A stretch of 64,000 nt of DNA from Allokutzneria oryzae (GTDB lineage: Bacteria; Actinomycetota; Actinomycetes; Mycobacteriales; Pseudonocardiaceae), in the NCBI RefSeq assembly GCF_042429765.1, contig NZ_JBHLZU010000005.1, forward strand, positions 62,001-126,000. The letters run 5' to 3'. Shown piece after piece: positions 1 through 6,768 of this stretch (its first letter is position 1; each line of letters starts with the position of its first letter). A program made the translations under genes and the position numbers. Under the pieces are notes generated by a model. The model saw only the letters and a list, made by a program, of their open reading frames with translations, was not told where the DNA came from and made no database searches.

Positions 1-443
1 CGCGAGGTGTCGATGAACACCACCGTGCAGCCCGCGCGGTCGCAGCACCCCAGCCGCCCGCCACCGGACGCGCAGATCACGTGCGCCAGTCCGGTGGCGG
101 TCCGCGCCTTCACCCGCTTCACCACGTCGTCGGTGTCCAGGGAGTAGTGCAGGTGCGGTGTCATCTCGCCCTCGTGCCGCGCGATGGTCGGCCGGATCGC
201 CGCCTCGTCGAGCAGCTGGTTGACCGTGGAGATCCGCACGTCGAGGTCATCGGCCTCGAAGGCGACGCGCAGTTTCGCCGCCCACGCGAGGAGATCCGCG
301 GTCTGCGCGGCGTCGACCACGGGCTGGCGGGTGTTGTAGGACTCCAGCAGCTCACCCATCTCCGGCGGGCTGATCGCCGGGTCGGCGTTGACCAGTCCGA
401 CGGCGAGCGAGGCCTTGTCGCTGCCGTAAGGGTTGATGTGCAC
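1..443 (-). CDS. CGNR zinc-finger / ABATE-domain protein (3' part outside window)
   Basis: The visible 147 codons start at a GTG (complement of 441-443) and run off the left edge. The N-terminal part reads INPYGSDKASLAVGLVN..., typical of the stress-induced ABATE domain, followed by a helical region. Near the edge comes GRLGCCDRAGCTVVFIDTS, the first half of the CGNR zinc-binding motif; the missing C-terminus should carry the second cysteine pair and the CGNR tetrad. Proteins of this family are presumed DNA-binding transcription regulators of unknown target. It is transcribed divergently from the small zinc-ribbon gene at 469. No clear Shine-Dalgarno sequence precedes the GTG, so the start is the least certain part. 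The family call rests on the visible motif and is fairly secure. Confidence 0.85.
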   Translation of the reverse strand, partial: MHINPYGSDKASLAVGLVNADPAISPPEMGELLESYNTRQPVVDAAQTADLLAWAAKLRVAFEADDLDVRISTVNQLLDEAAIRPTIARHEGEMTPHLHYSLDTDDVVKRVKARTATGLAHVICASGGGRLGCCDRAGCTVVFIDTS

Positions 444-468
444 TAACCCATGACAGCAGGCTGGGGGC

Positions 469-693
469 ATGCAGCGCAATGAGATTCCGGACGCGGTGGC
501 CTGCCCGAACTGCGGATGGCCCGTCGGGGACGCGGGCCCGTCGACGATGTCCTCGCACCTCACCTCCGCCGGCGCGGTGCGATACGTGCGCTGTGTCTGC
601 GGCCTGCGCCTGGTGCTGCTGGGCGGAGCGCTCGTCGGCACCGCCGGGTCGCCGGACGGGCCACTCGCGGTCGGTATGTCCACAAAGGACTGA
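469..693 (+). CDS. Small zinc-ribbon hypothetical protein, 74 aa
   Basis: A short protein with two putative metal-binding cysteine pairs: CPNC near residue 12 and CVC near residue 43 (CxxC and CxC spacing), which suggests a zinc ribbon. The remainder is small and mildly hydrophobic. The ATG is preceded by a G-rich stretch (ctgggggc) that can serve as ribosome binding site. It is divergent from the CGNR gene with only 25 bp between the starts, so the promoters must overlap or one transcript is leaderless. Similar short CPNCGWPVG-type proteins are familiar from actinomycete genomes, but no function is established. No partner gene in the neighbourhood gives a role. Confidence 0.6.
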   Translation: MQRNEIPDAVACPNCGWPVGDAGPSTMSSHLTSAGAVRYVRCVCGLRLVLLGGALVGTAGSPDGPLAVGMSTKD

Positions 694-833
694 CCGGTCG
701 CGCCACGACGCCCTCCGCCTCGTTTGCCGTTGGCACGGTGAGAAATCCCGGATTGGGCGCATGCCCTACACGTGCTGTGCCGACCGGGTGGCGGGTCTTC
801 CACGGAAGATCAACGCGTTCCTACCGTTGCCGC

Positions 834-1322
834 ATGGGCAGATTCACGATGGCGCACGAGGTCTCGACCGACGAAGCCGGGTTCTGGGCGCTGTTCCTCG
901 ACGACGAGCTCAGCAAGCAGGTGTTCGTGGGCGAGGTGGGCTACCACCGCTGGGAGGTCGCCGACCGCTCGGGTTCGGGGCAGGACACGAAGCGGACGGT
1001 GGCGTTCGACCCCGCCCGCTCGTGGCCCGGCCCTGTGCGGAAGCTGTTCGGCTCCTCCTACGGGGAGACCGAGAAGGCCGGGTTCGCCGCGCCGGGGGTC
1101 TGGACGTGGGCGCGGACGCCGTCGGTCCAGAGCGACAAGATCCGCATGGAGGGCGCGCTCCGCGTCGAGCCCGTGGCCGGAGGCAGATGCCGGGCGGTCG
1201 CCGAGGTCGCCGTGGAAGCCAGGATCTTCGGTGTGGGCGGCCTCCTGGAAAGCAGCCTGGAGAAGGCGTTCCGCGAGGACCAGAACCGCCTCGTCGCCGC
1301 CTACAACCGCCGCCTCCGGTAG
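834..1322 (+). CDS. DUF2505-like protein (START/SRPBCC-type fold), 162 aa
   Basis: The ATG at 834 starts MGRFTMAHEVSTDEAGFWALF. The pattern of an N-terminal strand with 'sTDEAgFWALFLDDEL', a central basic/aromatic region and a long C-terminal helix (LLESSLEKAFREDQNRLVAAYNRR) resembles the DUF2505 family, which is related to polyketide-cyclase/START-like ligand-binding folds. The reading frame stays open further upstream to 516, but that part has no family resemblance and the 834 start fits best. Function is unknown. It is a single gene ending in front of a convergent DinB gene; the gap between them contains a 63-bp palindromic repeat. Confidence 0.6.
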   Translation: MGRFTMAHEVSTDEAGFWALFLDDELSKQVFVGEVGYHRWEVADRSGSGQDTKRTVAFDPARSWPGPVRKLFGSSYGETEKAGFAAPGVWTWARTPSVQSDKIRMEGALRVEPVAGGRCRAVAEVAVEARIFGVGGLLESSLEKAFREDQNRLVAAYNRRLR

Positions 1323-1396
1323 GCCTTGCCCCGCACGTCGCCCCGCACGTCGCCCTGGTGCCGCCCTGCTCCGCGTGCTGGCGTGGTCAGACTTTT

Positions 1397-1459
1397 CGCG
1401 TTTTGTCACCTTGATGCGCAAAAGAGCGCTCCCATTTCGCATTAAGGCTACAAAACGCG
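1397..1459. repeat. 63-bp intergenic palindromic repeat, copy A
   Basis: An imperfect palindrome beginning CGCGTTTTGT and ending ACAAAACGCG, with a perfect GAGCGCTC at its centre (1424-1431). It lies between the convergent DUF2505-like and DinB genes. Its left arm is the 'GTCACCTTG' type and its right arm, read in reverse, is the 'GTAGCCTTA' type. The rest of the roughly 300-bp gap is a G-rich low-complexity stretch (about 1465-1510) with no gene. Three other copies of the same length occur at 3797, 5733 and 56659. Confidence 0.9.
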
Positions 1460-1625
1460 AACGAAGGGGTGGGGGCGGTGGGCGGTGGGCGGCGGGGAAG
1501 GGGGGAGTCGCTATTTGCGGGCGAGGCCTGGGACCTGCCCACGCGTTTCGGCGCGGCGATGGGGTGCCGGACACTGCCTGGGCGATGTCCGGCCACAGCC
1601 GGTCGTGATCGGGTAGGGGCGACGG

Positions 1626-2162
1626 TCACGCGGAGGAGGCGCGGATCATTCGGATCTCGCCGATCTCGGCGACGTTCTTCATCAGCTCGGAGTTCACCCA
1701 GGCGATCATGTGGGCAACGCGGTGCTCGGGGTCGTTCTGCCACGGGAACGGGGCGACCGGGTCGAGGTCGGCGTCGGTGAGCCGGTCCAGCACCGCCACC
1801 CACTCCGCGCGCAGCTCGCGCAGCCACGTCACGGCCCGCTCGCCGTCGCCGGGCCAGGTGATCTCCGTCCGCTCCCTCGGCGCGTGTCCGCACGCGTGGT
1901 CCAGCGTGACGCTCCACCACCAGCCGATGTGCCAGGTGAGCCAGGCGATCGTGGGGACCGGGACGGGGTCGAGCTCGGCCTCGTCCCAGTCCGGCCGCCA
2001 CGCGCCGTCGGGGTGGCGCCGGACCGTCCAGCAGACGGCGGCGGGCTCCCACAGGAAGTCCTCCTCGACCAGTCGCTCCAGGTGGAACTCGAACAACGAC
2101 CAGGTCAGGTCGAACTGCCAATGCAGCAACGAACAACGCGAAGCGGACACGGCGGAGACCAT
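1626..2162 (-). CDS. DinB-superfamily protein
   Basis: 178 aa, starting MVSAVSASRCSLLHWQFDLT. The length, the four-helix pattern and the histidines in 'WLTWHIGWWWSVTLDH' and 'HRVAHMIAWVNSELMKN' match the DinB/YfiT-like metal-binding four-helix-bundle family, in which three histidines hold a divalent metal. Some relatives are mycothiol-dependent enzymes, but nothing here shows a substrate. The frame is open further upstream. The ATG at 2162 was chosen because the family begins shortly before the 'LLHWQFDLTWSLFEFHLERL' helix. It is divergent from the TetR gene at 2299, an arrangement that could mean TetR control, although no operator was identified. Confidence 0.8.
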   Translation of the reverse strand: MVSAVSASRCSLLHWQFDLTWSLFEFHLERLVEEDFLWEPAAVCWTVRRHPDGAWRPDWDEAELDPVPVPTIAWLTWHIGWWWSVTLDHACGHAPRERTEITWPGDGERAVTWLRELRAEWVAVLDRLTDADLDPVAPFPWQNDPEHRVAHMIAWVNSELMKNVAEIGEIRMIRASSA

Positions 2163-2298
2163 GGCACACCGGGTCGGCACCCTCGAAGCGGTTTTCGCGG
2201 GCGTGCCGGCCGTCCGGGGCCAAGATCCGCCCCGACGAGCGAGAACGCGACCACCACAGCTAGGGTGGTCGTGTCGTGGTGGCGGGTCGGGGACGGCG

Positions 2299-3030
2299 AT
2301 GACTTCTGGAGCACGGGCACACTCGCGGCGCGAGCTGCTCGCCGACGCCGCGATCGAGGTGCTGGCCAGGGAGGGCGGCCGAGGCCTCACCCACCGAGCC
2401 GTCGACCGCGAGGCCGAGGTGCCGATCGGCACCGCCAAGAACTACTTCCCCACCCGCAATTCCCTGTTGGTCGCGGCGGCGCAGCGGATGGCGGACGAGC
2501 ACGACGCGGCCGTCCAGGTCCTGCGGGAGACCACCCCGGCCGGTGTGACGCCGGACCAGGTCGGCGCGCTCTACCCCGCGATGCTGGCGCGGGCGCTCTC
2601 CGGTGACCGCACCCAGACGCTGGCGATGTTCGAGCTCTACCTGGAGGGTGTGCGCCGTCCCGAGGTGCGCGCCGCGCTCGGCGAGATGGTCAAGGCCAAC
2701 GCCGAGGGCGTGGTCGCGGTGCACCGATTCGCCGGTCTGGACACCACGCCGCGCGACGCCGGGCTGCTCGACGCCTACTTCCTCGGGGTGTCGATCTCGT
2801 TGCTGGCGTTGCCCGACGACGCGTTGAGCGCGCTCGGCATGGACGATCCGCACACCCTGGGCCGGGCGCTGTTCGCCGCCGCCGTTCCCGGCGTGTCAGA
2901 CCATCGCGATGATCATGCCGATCGGTGCGTTGACCAGGCCGTGGGCCAGGACGAGCGCCCAGGGATTGCGGTGCAGGGACCAGAGATAGCCGAGGAAGAT
3001 CCCGGCGACCCCCTGGTTGACCACGACTGA
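2299..3030 (+). CDS. TetR/AcrR-family transcriptional regulator with an unusual tail
   Basis: Residues about 8-55 (RRELLADAAIEVLAREGGRG, then ...VPIGTAKNYFPTRNSLLVAAA) form the TetR helix-turn-helix, with a slightly atypical recognition helix. The ligand-binding C-terminal domain runs to about residue 198. The ATG at 2299 is preceded by GGGGACGGC. No stop codon occurs at the natural end of the family (about position 2895). The frame continues to a TGA at 3028-3030, adding about 45 polar residues encoded antisense to the CPBP gene, an overlap of 135 bp. The tail has no family resemblance, so either the stop was lost or the overlap is tolerated. Target unknown; the divergent DinB gene is a candidate. 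Confidence 0.85.
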   Translation: MTSGARAHSRRELLADAAIEVLAREGGRGLTHRAVDREAEVPIGTAKNYFPTRNSLLVAAAQRMADEHDAAVQVLRETTPAGVTPDQVGALYPAMLARALSGDRTQTLAMFELYLEGVRRPEVRAALGEMVKANAEGVVAVHRFAGLDTTPRDAGLLDAYFLGVSISLLALPDDALSALGMDDPHTLGRALFAAAVPGVSDHRDDHADRCVDQAVGQDERPGIAVQGPEIAEEDPGDPLVDHD

Positions 3031-3717
3031 GTCCAGGTCGATCGGCAGGCCGTCGCCGCCTTGGATGGCGACGTGCCACGACGCCCACAGCAGCGAGCTG
3101 AGCAGGATCGCGGGCCAGCGCCCGTACCGGGACTCCAGCCTGGTCTGCAACCAGAAGCGGTAGAACACCTCTTCCAGGAACGAGTTCGCCAGGAACACGA
3201 ACAGGACCACCAGCAGGTCCGGTGCGCGGCTTCCGGTCCACGGCGTGAGCGTGGAGACCAGTCCGATGTAGACGGCCACAGCCAGCAGCGGGCGCAGCCA
3301 ACGGCCTCGCAGATCCACTGTGGACCATTCCCGCCATGTGACCTTCACCAGCACGAGCGGGATCATCAGGAGCAGCAACCACTTCAGGCCGACGAACCAC
3401 AGGTCTCCGCGCGGCGAGAGGTAGTAGCCCACGGCGAAGGCGACCGCGAGCCCGGCCAGTGACCAGGCCTGTGAGGTGGTCTTGCGGGGTTCTGTTCCTG
3501 CGAACGGATCGGGCGCGGGGTTTTTGGGCGGTAGCAGCCAGGCCACCAGAAACCCTGCCAGCACTGGGATCCACACCAGCCACAGTGGACGGGTGTCGTC
3601 ATGGTCGGCGGTGTAGCGCACCCCTGTGTTGCCGGTGAGGAGCACCGTCAGCAGCGCCGCTGCGTACACCGCGACCCCGCCCAGCAACAGCACCCTGCCG
3701 GTTCTGTTCTCCCCCAC
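2896..3717 (-). CDS. CPBP-family intramembrane glutamic protease (CAAX-like)
   Basis: A 273-aa multi-pass membrane protein with about seven or eight hydrophobic segments. The three hallmark CPBP/Abi motifs are present in order: EEVFYR (residues 182-187), WASWHVAIQ (catalytic His215) and HGLVNA (His259, Asn263). Bacterial members cleave or bind membrane-embedded substrates. Specific roles include prenyl-protein-like processing and bacteriocin self-immunity, and none can be assigned here. The 3' end overlaps the tail of the TetR gene in antisense. A 63-bp repeat (copy B) lies just upstream of the start. Confidence 0.9.
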   Translation of the reverse strand: MGENRTGRVLLLGGVAVYAAALLTVLLTGNTGVRYTADHDDTRPLWLVWIPVLAGFLVAWLLPPKNPAPDPFAGTEPRKTTSQAWSLAGLAVAFAVGYYLSPRGDLWFVGLKWLLLLMIPLVLVKVTWREWSTVDLRGRWLRPLLAVAVYIGLVSTLTPWTGSRAPDLLVVLFVFLANSFLEEVFYRFWLQTRLESRYGRWPAILLSSLLWASWHVAIQGGDGLPIDLDSVVVNQGVAGIFLGYLWSLHRNPWALVLAHGLVNAPIGMIIAMV

Positions 3718-3796
3718 GGTGATCAGCCTAGGTCGTGTCCTGTAAGTGGTAACACCGCCTCACTCCCCTGGAGCCCTCTCGCGCGTGCCCCCATTT

Positions 3797-3859
3797 CACG
3801 TTATGGAGCCTTAACGCGATTTGGGAGCGCTCTTTTGCGCAATAAGGTGACAAAACGCG
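3797..3859. repeat. 63-bp intergenic palindromic repeat, copy B
   Basis: Same length and centre (GAGCGCTC at 3825-3832) as copies A, C and D, oriented like C. It is located between two genes on the minus strand, upstream of the CPBP gene and downstream of the GbsR-type gene. Both flanks resemble those of copy C: 'gtcgtgtcc' and a 'ccctggagccctct' stretch on the left (3730-3780), and 'ggatcgggacgg' on the right (about 3925-3940). The mobile or copied unit is therefore probably larger than 63 bp, about 220 bp here. Confidence 0.9.
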
Positions 3860-3951
3860 AAAACGCCGACCACGTTGGCCAGTCCACGTGCGCACGGGGG
3901 TACGGGGGCGGTGCGCCGCATAGGGGATCGGGACGGCTTGCAGGACAGGCG

Positions 3952-4623
3952 CTAGTGAGTGACGCGCTCCCGCCATGTCCTCGCCGTCACCATCATGTCG
4001 TGGTGCACGACCTCGAAGAACTGGCTCATCTCGGTCAGTCTCGCGGCGAAAGGGGTTTCCGCGTCGAGCAGGGCCGCGCTCGCCTTCGCCTCCTCGGCCC
4101 AGCTCCGCATCGACTCCGCGCTGTGCAGCCACGCGCGTTCCCAGATGTCGCCGTCGACGACGTACCGCTCCCGCCGGCCGTCGCGTTCGCGTCGCACCAT
4201 GCTCAGCTGTTCGAGCCAGCTGATCGCCTTGGACACCGACGCCGGGCTGACCTGGAGCCGCCGCACCAGCTCCGCGGCAGTGCGACCGCCGGTCCCCGCG
4301 CTGAACAGGCACACCAGCACCCGGCTCGTCATCTTGGGGAAGCCGGTCAGCGTCATCTTCTCCGCGAAGCGCTCTTCGAGGTCGTCGGTGACGTTCCTCC
4401 GTGGCGGTGGGGTCGTCGGTGGTCGTCTGCTCGCGCGCACATCGGCCGCCTGCTGCGCGTGGTCGGCGCGGTAGTGCTCCGGTCCTCCGTTGCGAGCCAC
4501 CTCGCGGCTGATCGTCGACGTCGGGCGGCCCAGCTCTCTGGCGATCTCGGCGTAGCCCTTGCCGTGCGCCAGCCCGGCGGCGACGCGGTCTCGATCGGTG
4601 TGGGTGAGGCGTCTTCCCGGCAT
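3952..4623 (-). CDS. GbsR/MarR-type regulator with an added N-terminal IS30-like HTH
   Basis: 223 aa. Residues about 1-50 (YAEIARELGRPTSTISREVA) form a helix-turn-helix like the N-terminus of IS30 transposases (HTH_38). Residues about 85-223 form a second, MarR/GbsR-like winged helix (SRVLVCLF..., LQVSPASVSKAISWLEQ, then RRERYVV). Two DNA-binding domains in one chain occur in several actinomycete regulators. It is divergent from the methyltransferase at 4773, with repeated TTGCAA/TTGCAT motifs in the shared 149-bp region, so autoregulation and control of that gene are likely. Ligand unknown. Confidence 0.85.
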   Translation of the reverse strand: MPGRRLTHTDRDRVAAGLAHGKGYAEIARELGRPTSTISREVARNGGPEHYRADHAQQAADVRASRRPPTTPPPRRNVTDDLEERFAEKMTLTGFPKMTSRVLVCLFSAGTGGRTAAELVRRLQVSPASVSKAISWLEQLSMVRRERDGRRERYVVDGDIWERAWLHSAESMRSWAEEAKASAALLDAETPFAARLTEMSQFFEVVHHDMMVTARTWRERVTH

Positions 4624-4650
4624 GTGCCCAGTGTGCTTTCACCCGCAGCT

Positions 4651-4698
4651 CATTGCAACTATGTCGTCGTTGCATTTCCGTTCACCACCATTGCAAAC
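4651..4698. promoter_or_regulatory. Candidate operator of the GbsR-type regulator
   Basis: Three related elements lie in the divergent promoter region: TTGCAAC at 4653-4659, GTTGCATT at 4669-4676 and TTGCAAAC at 4691-4698. The first two form an inverted repeat (TGCAAC - 9 bp - GTTGCA). The location between regulator and target and the repetition suggest regulator binding; this is an inference. Confidence 0.45.
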
Positions 4699-4772
4699 AG
4701 GTATTTCCGGGTTGTTGGTCCACCGTTGCGGGGTGTAGCTTTCGAATTGATGAAACAGAAAAGGAGGGGCTC

Positions 4773-5588
4773 ATGGGAATCACGGCCGAGCACCTGACAC
4801 CGGTGCAGGACACGCTCTTCATCACGCTCATCAACAGGGCTGCCGACGCCGCGCTGCCGCGCCCGATCCTCGGGGACACCACGGCGGCCGAGCTGGTCAA
4901 GGAGATCGACCACGACTACGCCAAGCTCGCGCAGGGGGCGAGCATCGTCGGGCAGGTCGCACTGCGGGCCCTGCTGCTGGACCGAGCCGTGCGGCGGTTC
5001 GTCGCCGAGCACCCGGACGCGGTCGTCGTCGACCTCGGCGCAGGGCTCGACAGCAGGATGGTCCGCATCGCCCCACCGGCGACCGTCGACTGGTACGACG
5101 TGGACTTCCCCGAGGTCATCGCGCTCAGGGACCGCTTGCTGCCGCCGTCGCACACCGTTGGCGCGTCCGTCGCCGATCCCCATTGGCTGGACGGGATCCC
5201 CCGCGACCGGCCGACAGTGGTCGTGGCCGACGGCCTGTTCGCGTTCCTGTCCGAGCAGGAGATCAGCACGCTGTTCCGCGCGTTGACCGACCACTTCGCC
5301 AGCGGGGAGCTGGTGTTCAACGACTACGGCCGGATGGCGTTCGCCCTGTGGCTGATGCGGCTCTTCCCGCGCACCAGGGGCATCACCGACCTGCGGAGCT
5401 ACGCCGGGTTCAACGACCCGCGCACGCCCGAACGCTGGGCGCCGCGACTGCGGCTCGTCGAGGAGACCAGCCTCGCCCACGTCCCCGAGGTCGACCTGTT
5501 CCCGCTGTGGCTGCGCGTGACGACGCGATTGTGCGGACACGTCAAGGCGATCGCCCGCAAGGCCAGGATTCTGCGCTACCGCTTCTAG
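4773..5588 (+). CDS. Class I SAM methyltransferase, leucine-carboxyl-methyltransferase (TcmP-like) family
   Basis: 271 aa from the ATG at 4773, which follows a strong ribosome binding site (AAGGAGGGG). The SAM-binding motif VVDLGAGLDSRMVRI (about residues 85-99) is the form seen in the PPM/TcmP O-methyltransferase family, followed by 'VDWYDVDFPEVIALR' and 'VVVADGLFAFLSEQEI'. Family members methylate carboxyl or hydroxyl groups of secondary metabolites. The substrate cannot be told. The pairing with a divergent GbsR/MarR regulator is a recurrent arrangement in actinomycetes. Confidence 0.85.
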   Translation: MGITAEHLTPVQDTLFITLINRAADAALPRPILGDTTAAELVKEIDHDYAKLAQGASIVGQVALRALLLDRAVRRFVAEHPDAVVVDLGAGLDSRMVRIAPPATVDWYDVDFPEVIALRDRLLPPSHTVGASVADPHWLDGIPRDRPTVVVADGLFAFLSEQEISTLFRALTDHFASGELVFNDYGRMAFALWLMRLFPRTRGITDLRSYAGFNDPRTPERWAPRLRLVEETSLAHVPEVDLFPLWLRVTTRLCGHVKAIARKARILRYRF

Positions 5589-5616
5589 TCGTGTCCCGCA
5601 CGTGGCAACCCCACCT

Positions 5617-5710
5617 CACCACCCCCTGACGCCCTCACCACCCCCTGACGCCCTCACCACCCCCTGGCGCCCTCACCACCCCCTGGCGCCCTCACCCCCC
5701 TGGCGCCCTC
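5617..5710. repeat. 19-bp tandem repeat array (about five units)
   Basis: The unit ACCACCCCCTGACGCCCTC recurs head to tail about five times. The first two full copies carry TGACG and the later ones TGGCG; the last unit is shortened. It lies immediately left of palindrome copy C and expands a stretch present only once left of copy B (ctcccctggagccctct). This is a minisatellite formed by local slippage rather than a CRISPR, because there are no spacers. Confidence 0.8.
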
Positions 5711-5732
5711 TCCACTCCGCGTGCCTCCTTTT

Positions 5733-5795
5733 CGCGTTTTGTAGCCATAGCGCGAAATGGGAGCGCTCTTTCGCGCATCAAGGTGACAAAACGCG
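5733..5795. repeat. 63-bp intergenic palindromic repeat, copy C
   Basis: Begins CGCGTTTTGTAGCC and ends GGTGACAAAACGCG, with GAGCGCTC at 5761-5768. It lies between the convergent methyltransferase and sucrase/ferredoxin-like genes. Its right flank (to about 5880, including 'gatcgggacgg') resembles the right flank of copy B. Of the four copies its outer arms are the best preserved. Confidence 0.9.
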
Positions 5796-5877
5796 AGAAG
5801 CCCGGCCGCGCCAGCTGGTCCATGAGGGCGGGGGCGGTGGTGCCTCGGGGGGATCGGGACGGTTTGCGGGGCAGGTG

Positions 5878-6768
5878 TTAGAGGATCGCGCGGAAGGACA
5901 CGGGTTCCGTCGGGGCCTTGCCGCAGCTGTTCGCGCGCGGAGGCCGCTGGATTTCCTCCACCACGCGCACGCGCCACAGCCTGCCGTCGTTGTGGGCGAC
6001 GGTGACCATGTGCTCGCCGCTCGGCAGTGCCTCGTCACCTTGTACCGCAAGGGAATTCGCGTCGCGGTCGCCGGTCAGCTCGCGCACCGCGAGTTCCGCT
6101 GCCTGTCCGGCGCGGGTCCACGTCGCCCGCCCCCGGCAGCCCTCCGCCAGTATCTCGCCCGCCGCCGTCGCCGTGAGCAGCCGGCGGGTCTGCTGCCCGT
6201 CCAGCCTGCCGTGCACGTACCCGGTCGGCAGGGCGACAACGGCGGGCGCGAAGCGGTGACCGCCGGTGTGCGTGCTCTCCCAGACCGCTTCACCGTGCTG
6301 CGCGGCGAGCTCTGCGGCGATCGGCCTGCCGAGCAGCGCGCAGCACCGGTCCCGCTTTCCGTTGGTGCACACCAGCAGCAGCGGGTCGGCGGTCAGGGTG
6401 CCGAAGCCCTGCCGGTCGCCGTGGGCGAGTGCGGTGAAGTCCAGGTCCAGCAGCTGCTTGGCGTCGTCGACGGTGTTCCGGGCCAGCCAGCTCGCGCCGG
6501 GGCGGGTCGAGGCGAGGTAGACCCGGCGCGGGCGCGGCCGGTGCAGGTCGGGGTGACGTCCCGGGCGGCGGATCAGCACGACCCGCACGCCGGTGCCCTT
6601 CATCCGCCGGTTCAGCTCGGCGCCGGTCCCGGAGTCGAGATGGCTGTCCGCGAGGGCGTCGTTGCCCCACGGGCCTGGCTGCTCAAGGCAGAGCCAGGCG
6701 GGCGCCACCGGGGCGGTTCCCGCCAGGGGCTCGGCCAGGGCGGCGGCGAGCGCGGCGCAGTCGGTCAC
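5878..6768 (-). CDS. Sucrase/ferredoxin-like family protein
   Basis: 296 aa. A central thioredoxin-like fold segment contains LLLVCTNGKRDRCCALLGRP and, about 35 residues on, ESTHTGGHRFAPAVVALP. These are the conserved cysteine and histidine motifs of the 'sucrase/ferredoxin-like' family and probably ligate a [2Fe-2S] cluster. The family name comes from an old assignment and the true reaction is unknown. Its GTG start overlaps the stop of the upstream MFS gene by four bases (GTGA), so the two are translationally coupled and may act together, for example redox handling of an exported compound. That role is inference. Confidence 0.85.
   Translation of the reverse strand: MTDCAALAAALAEPLAGTAPVAPAWLCLEQPGPWGNDALADSHLDSGTGAELNRRMKGTGVRVVLIRRPGRHPDLHRPRPRRVYLASTRPGASWLARNTVDDAKQLLDLDFTALAHGDRQGFGTLTADPLLLVCTNGKRDRCCALLGRPIAAELAAQHGEAVWESTHTGGHRFAPAVVALPTGYVHGRLDGQQTRRLLTATAAGEILAEGCRGRATWTRAGQAAELAVRELTGDRDANSLAVQGDEALPSGEHMVTVAHNDGRLWRVRVVEEIQRPPRANSCGKAPTEPVSFRAIL

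Noticed and set aside
1708..2298. Long N-terminal extension of the TetR protein (open frame from 1708)
   Set aside because: This part is antisense to the DinB gene and lacks any TetR resemblance; the ATG at 2299 gives the normal family start.
5617..5710. CRISPR-like repeats
   Set aside because: The 19-bp units are directly adjacent with no unique spacers, and there are no cas genes.
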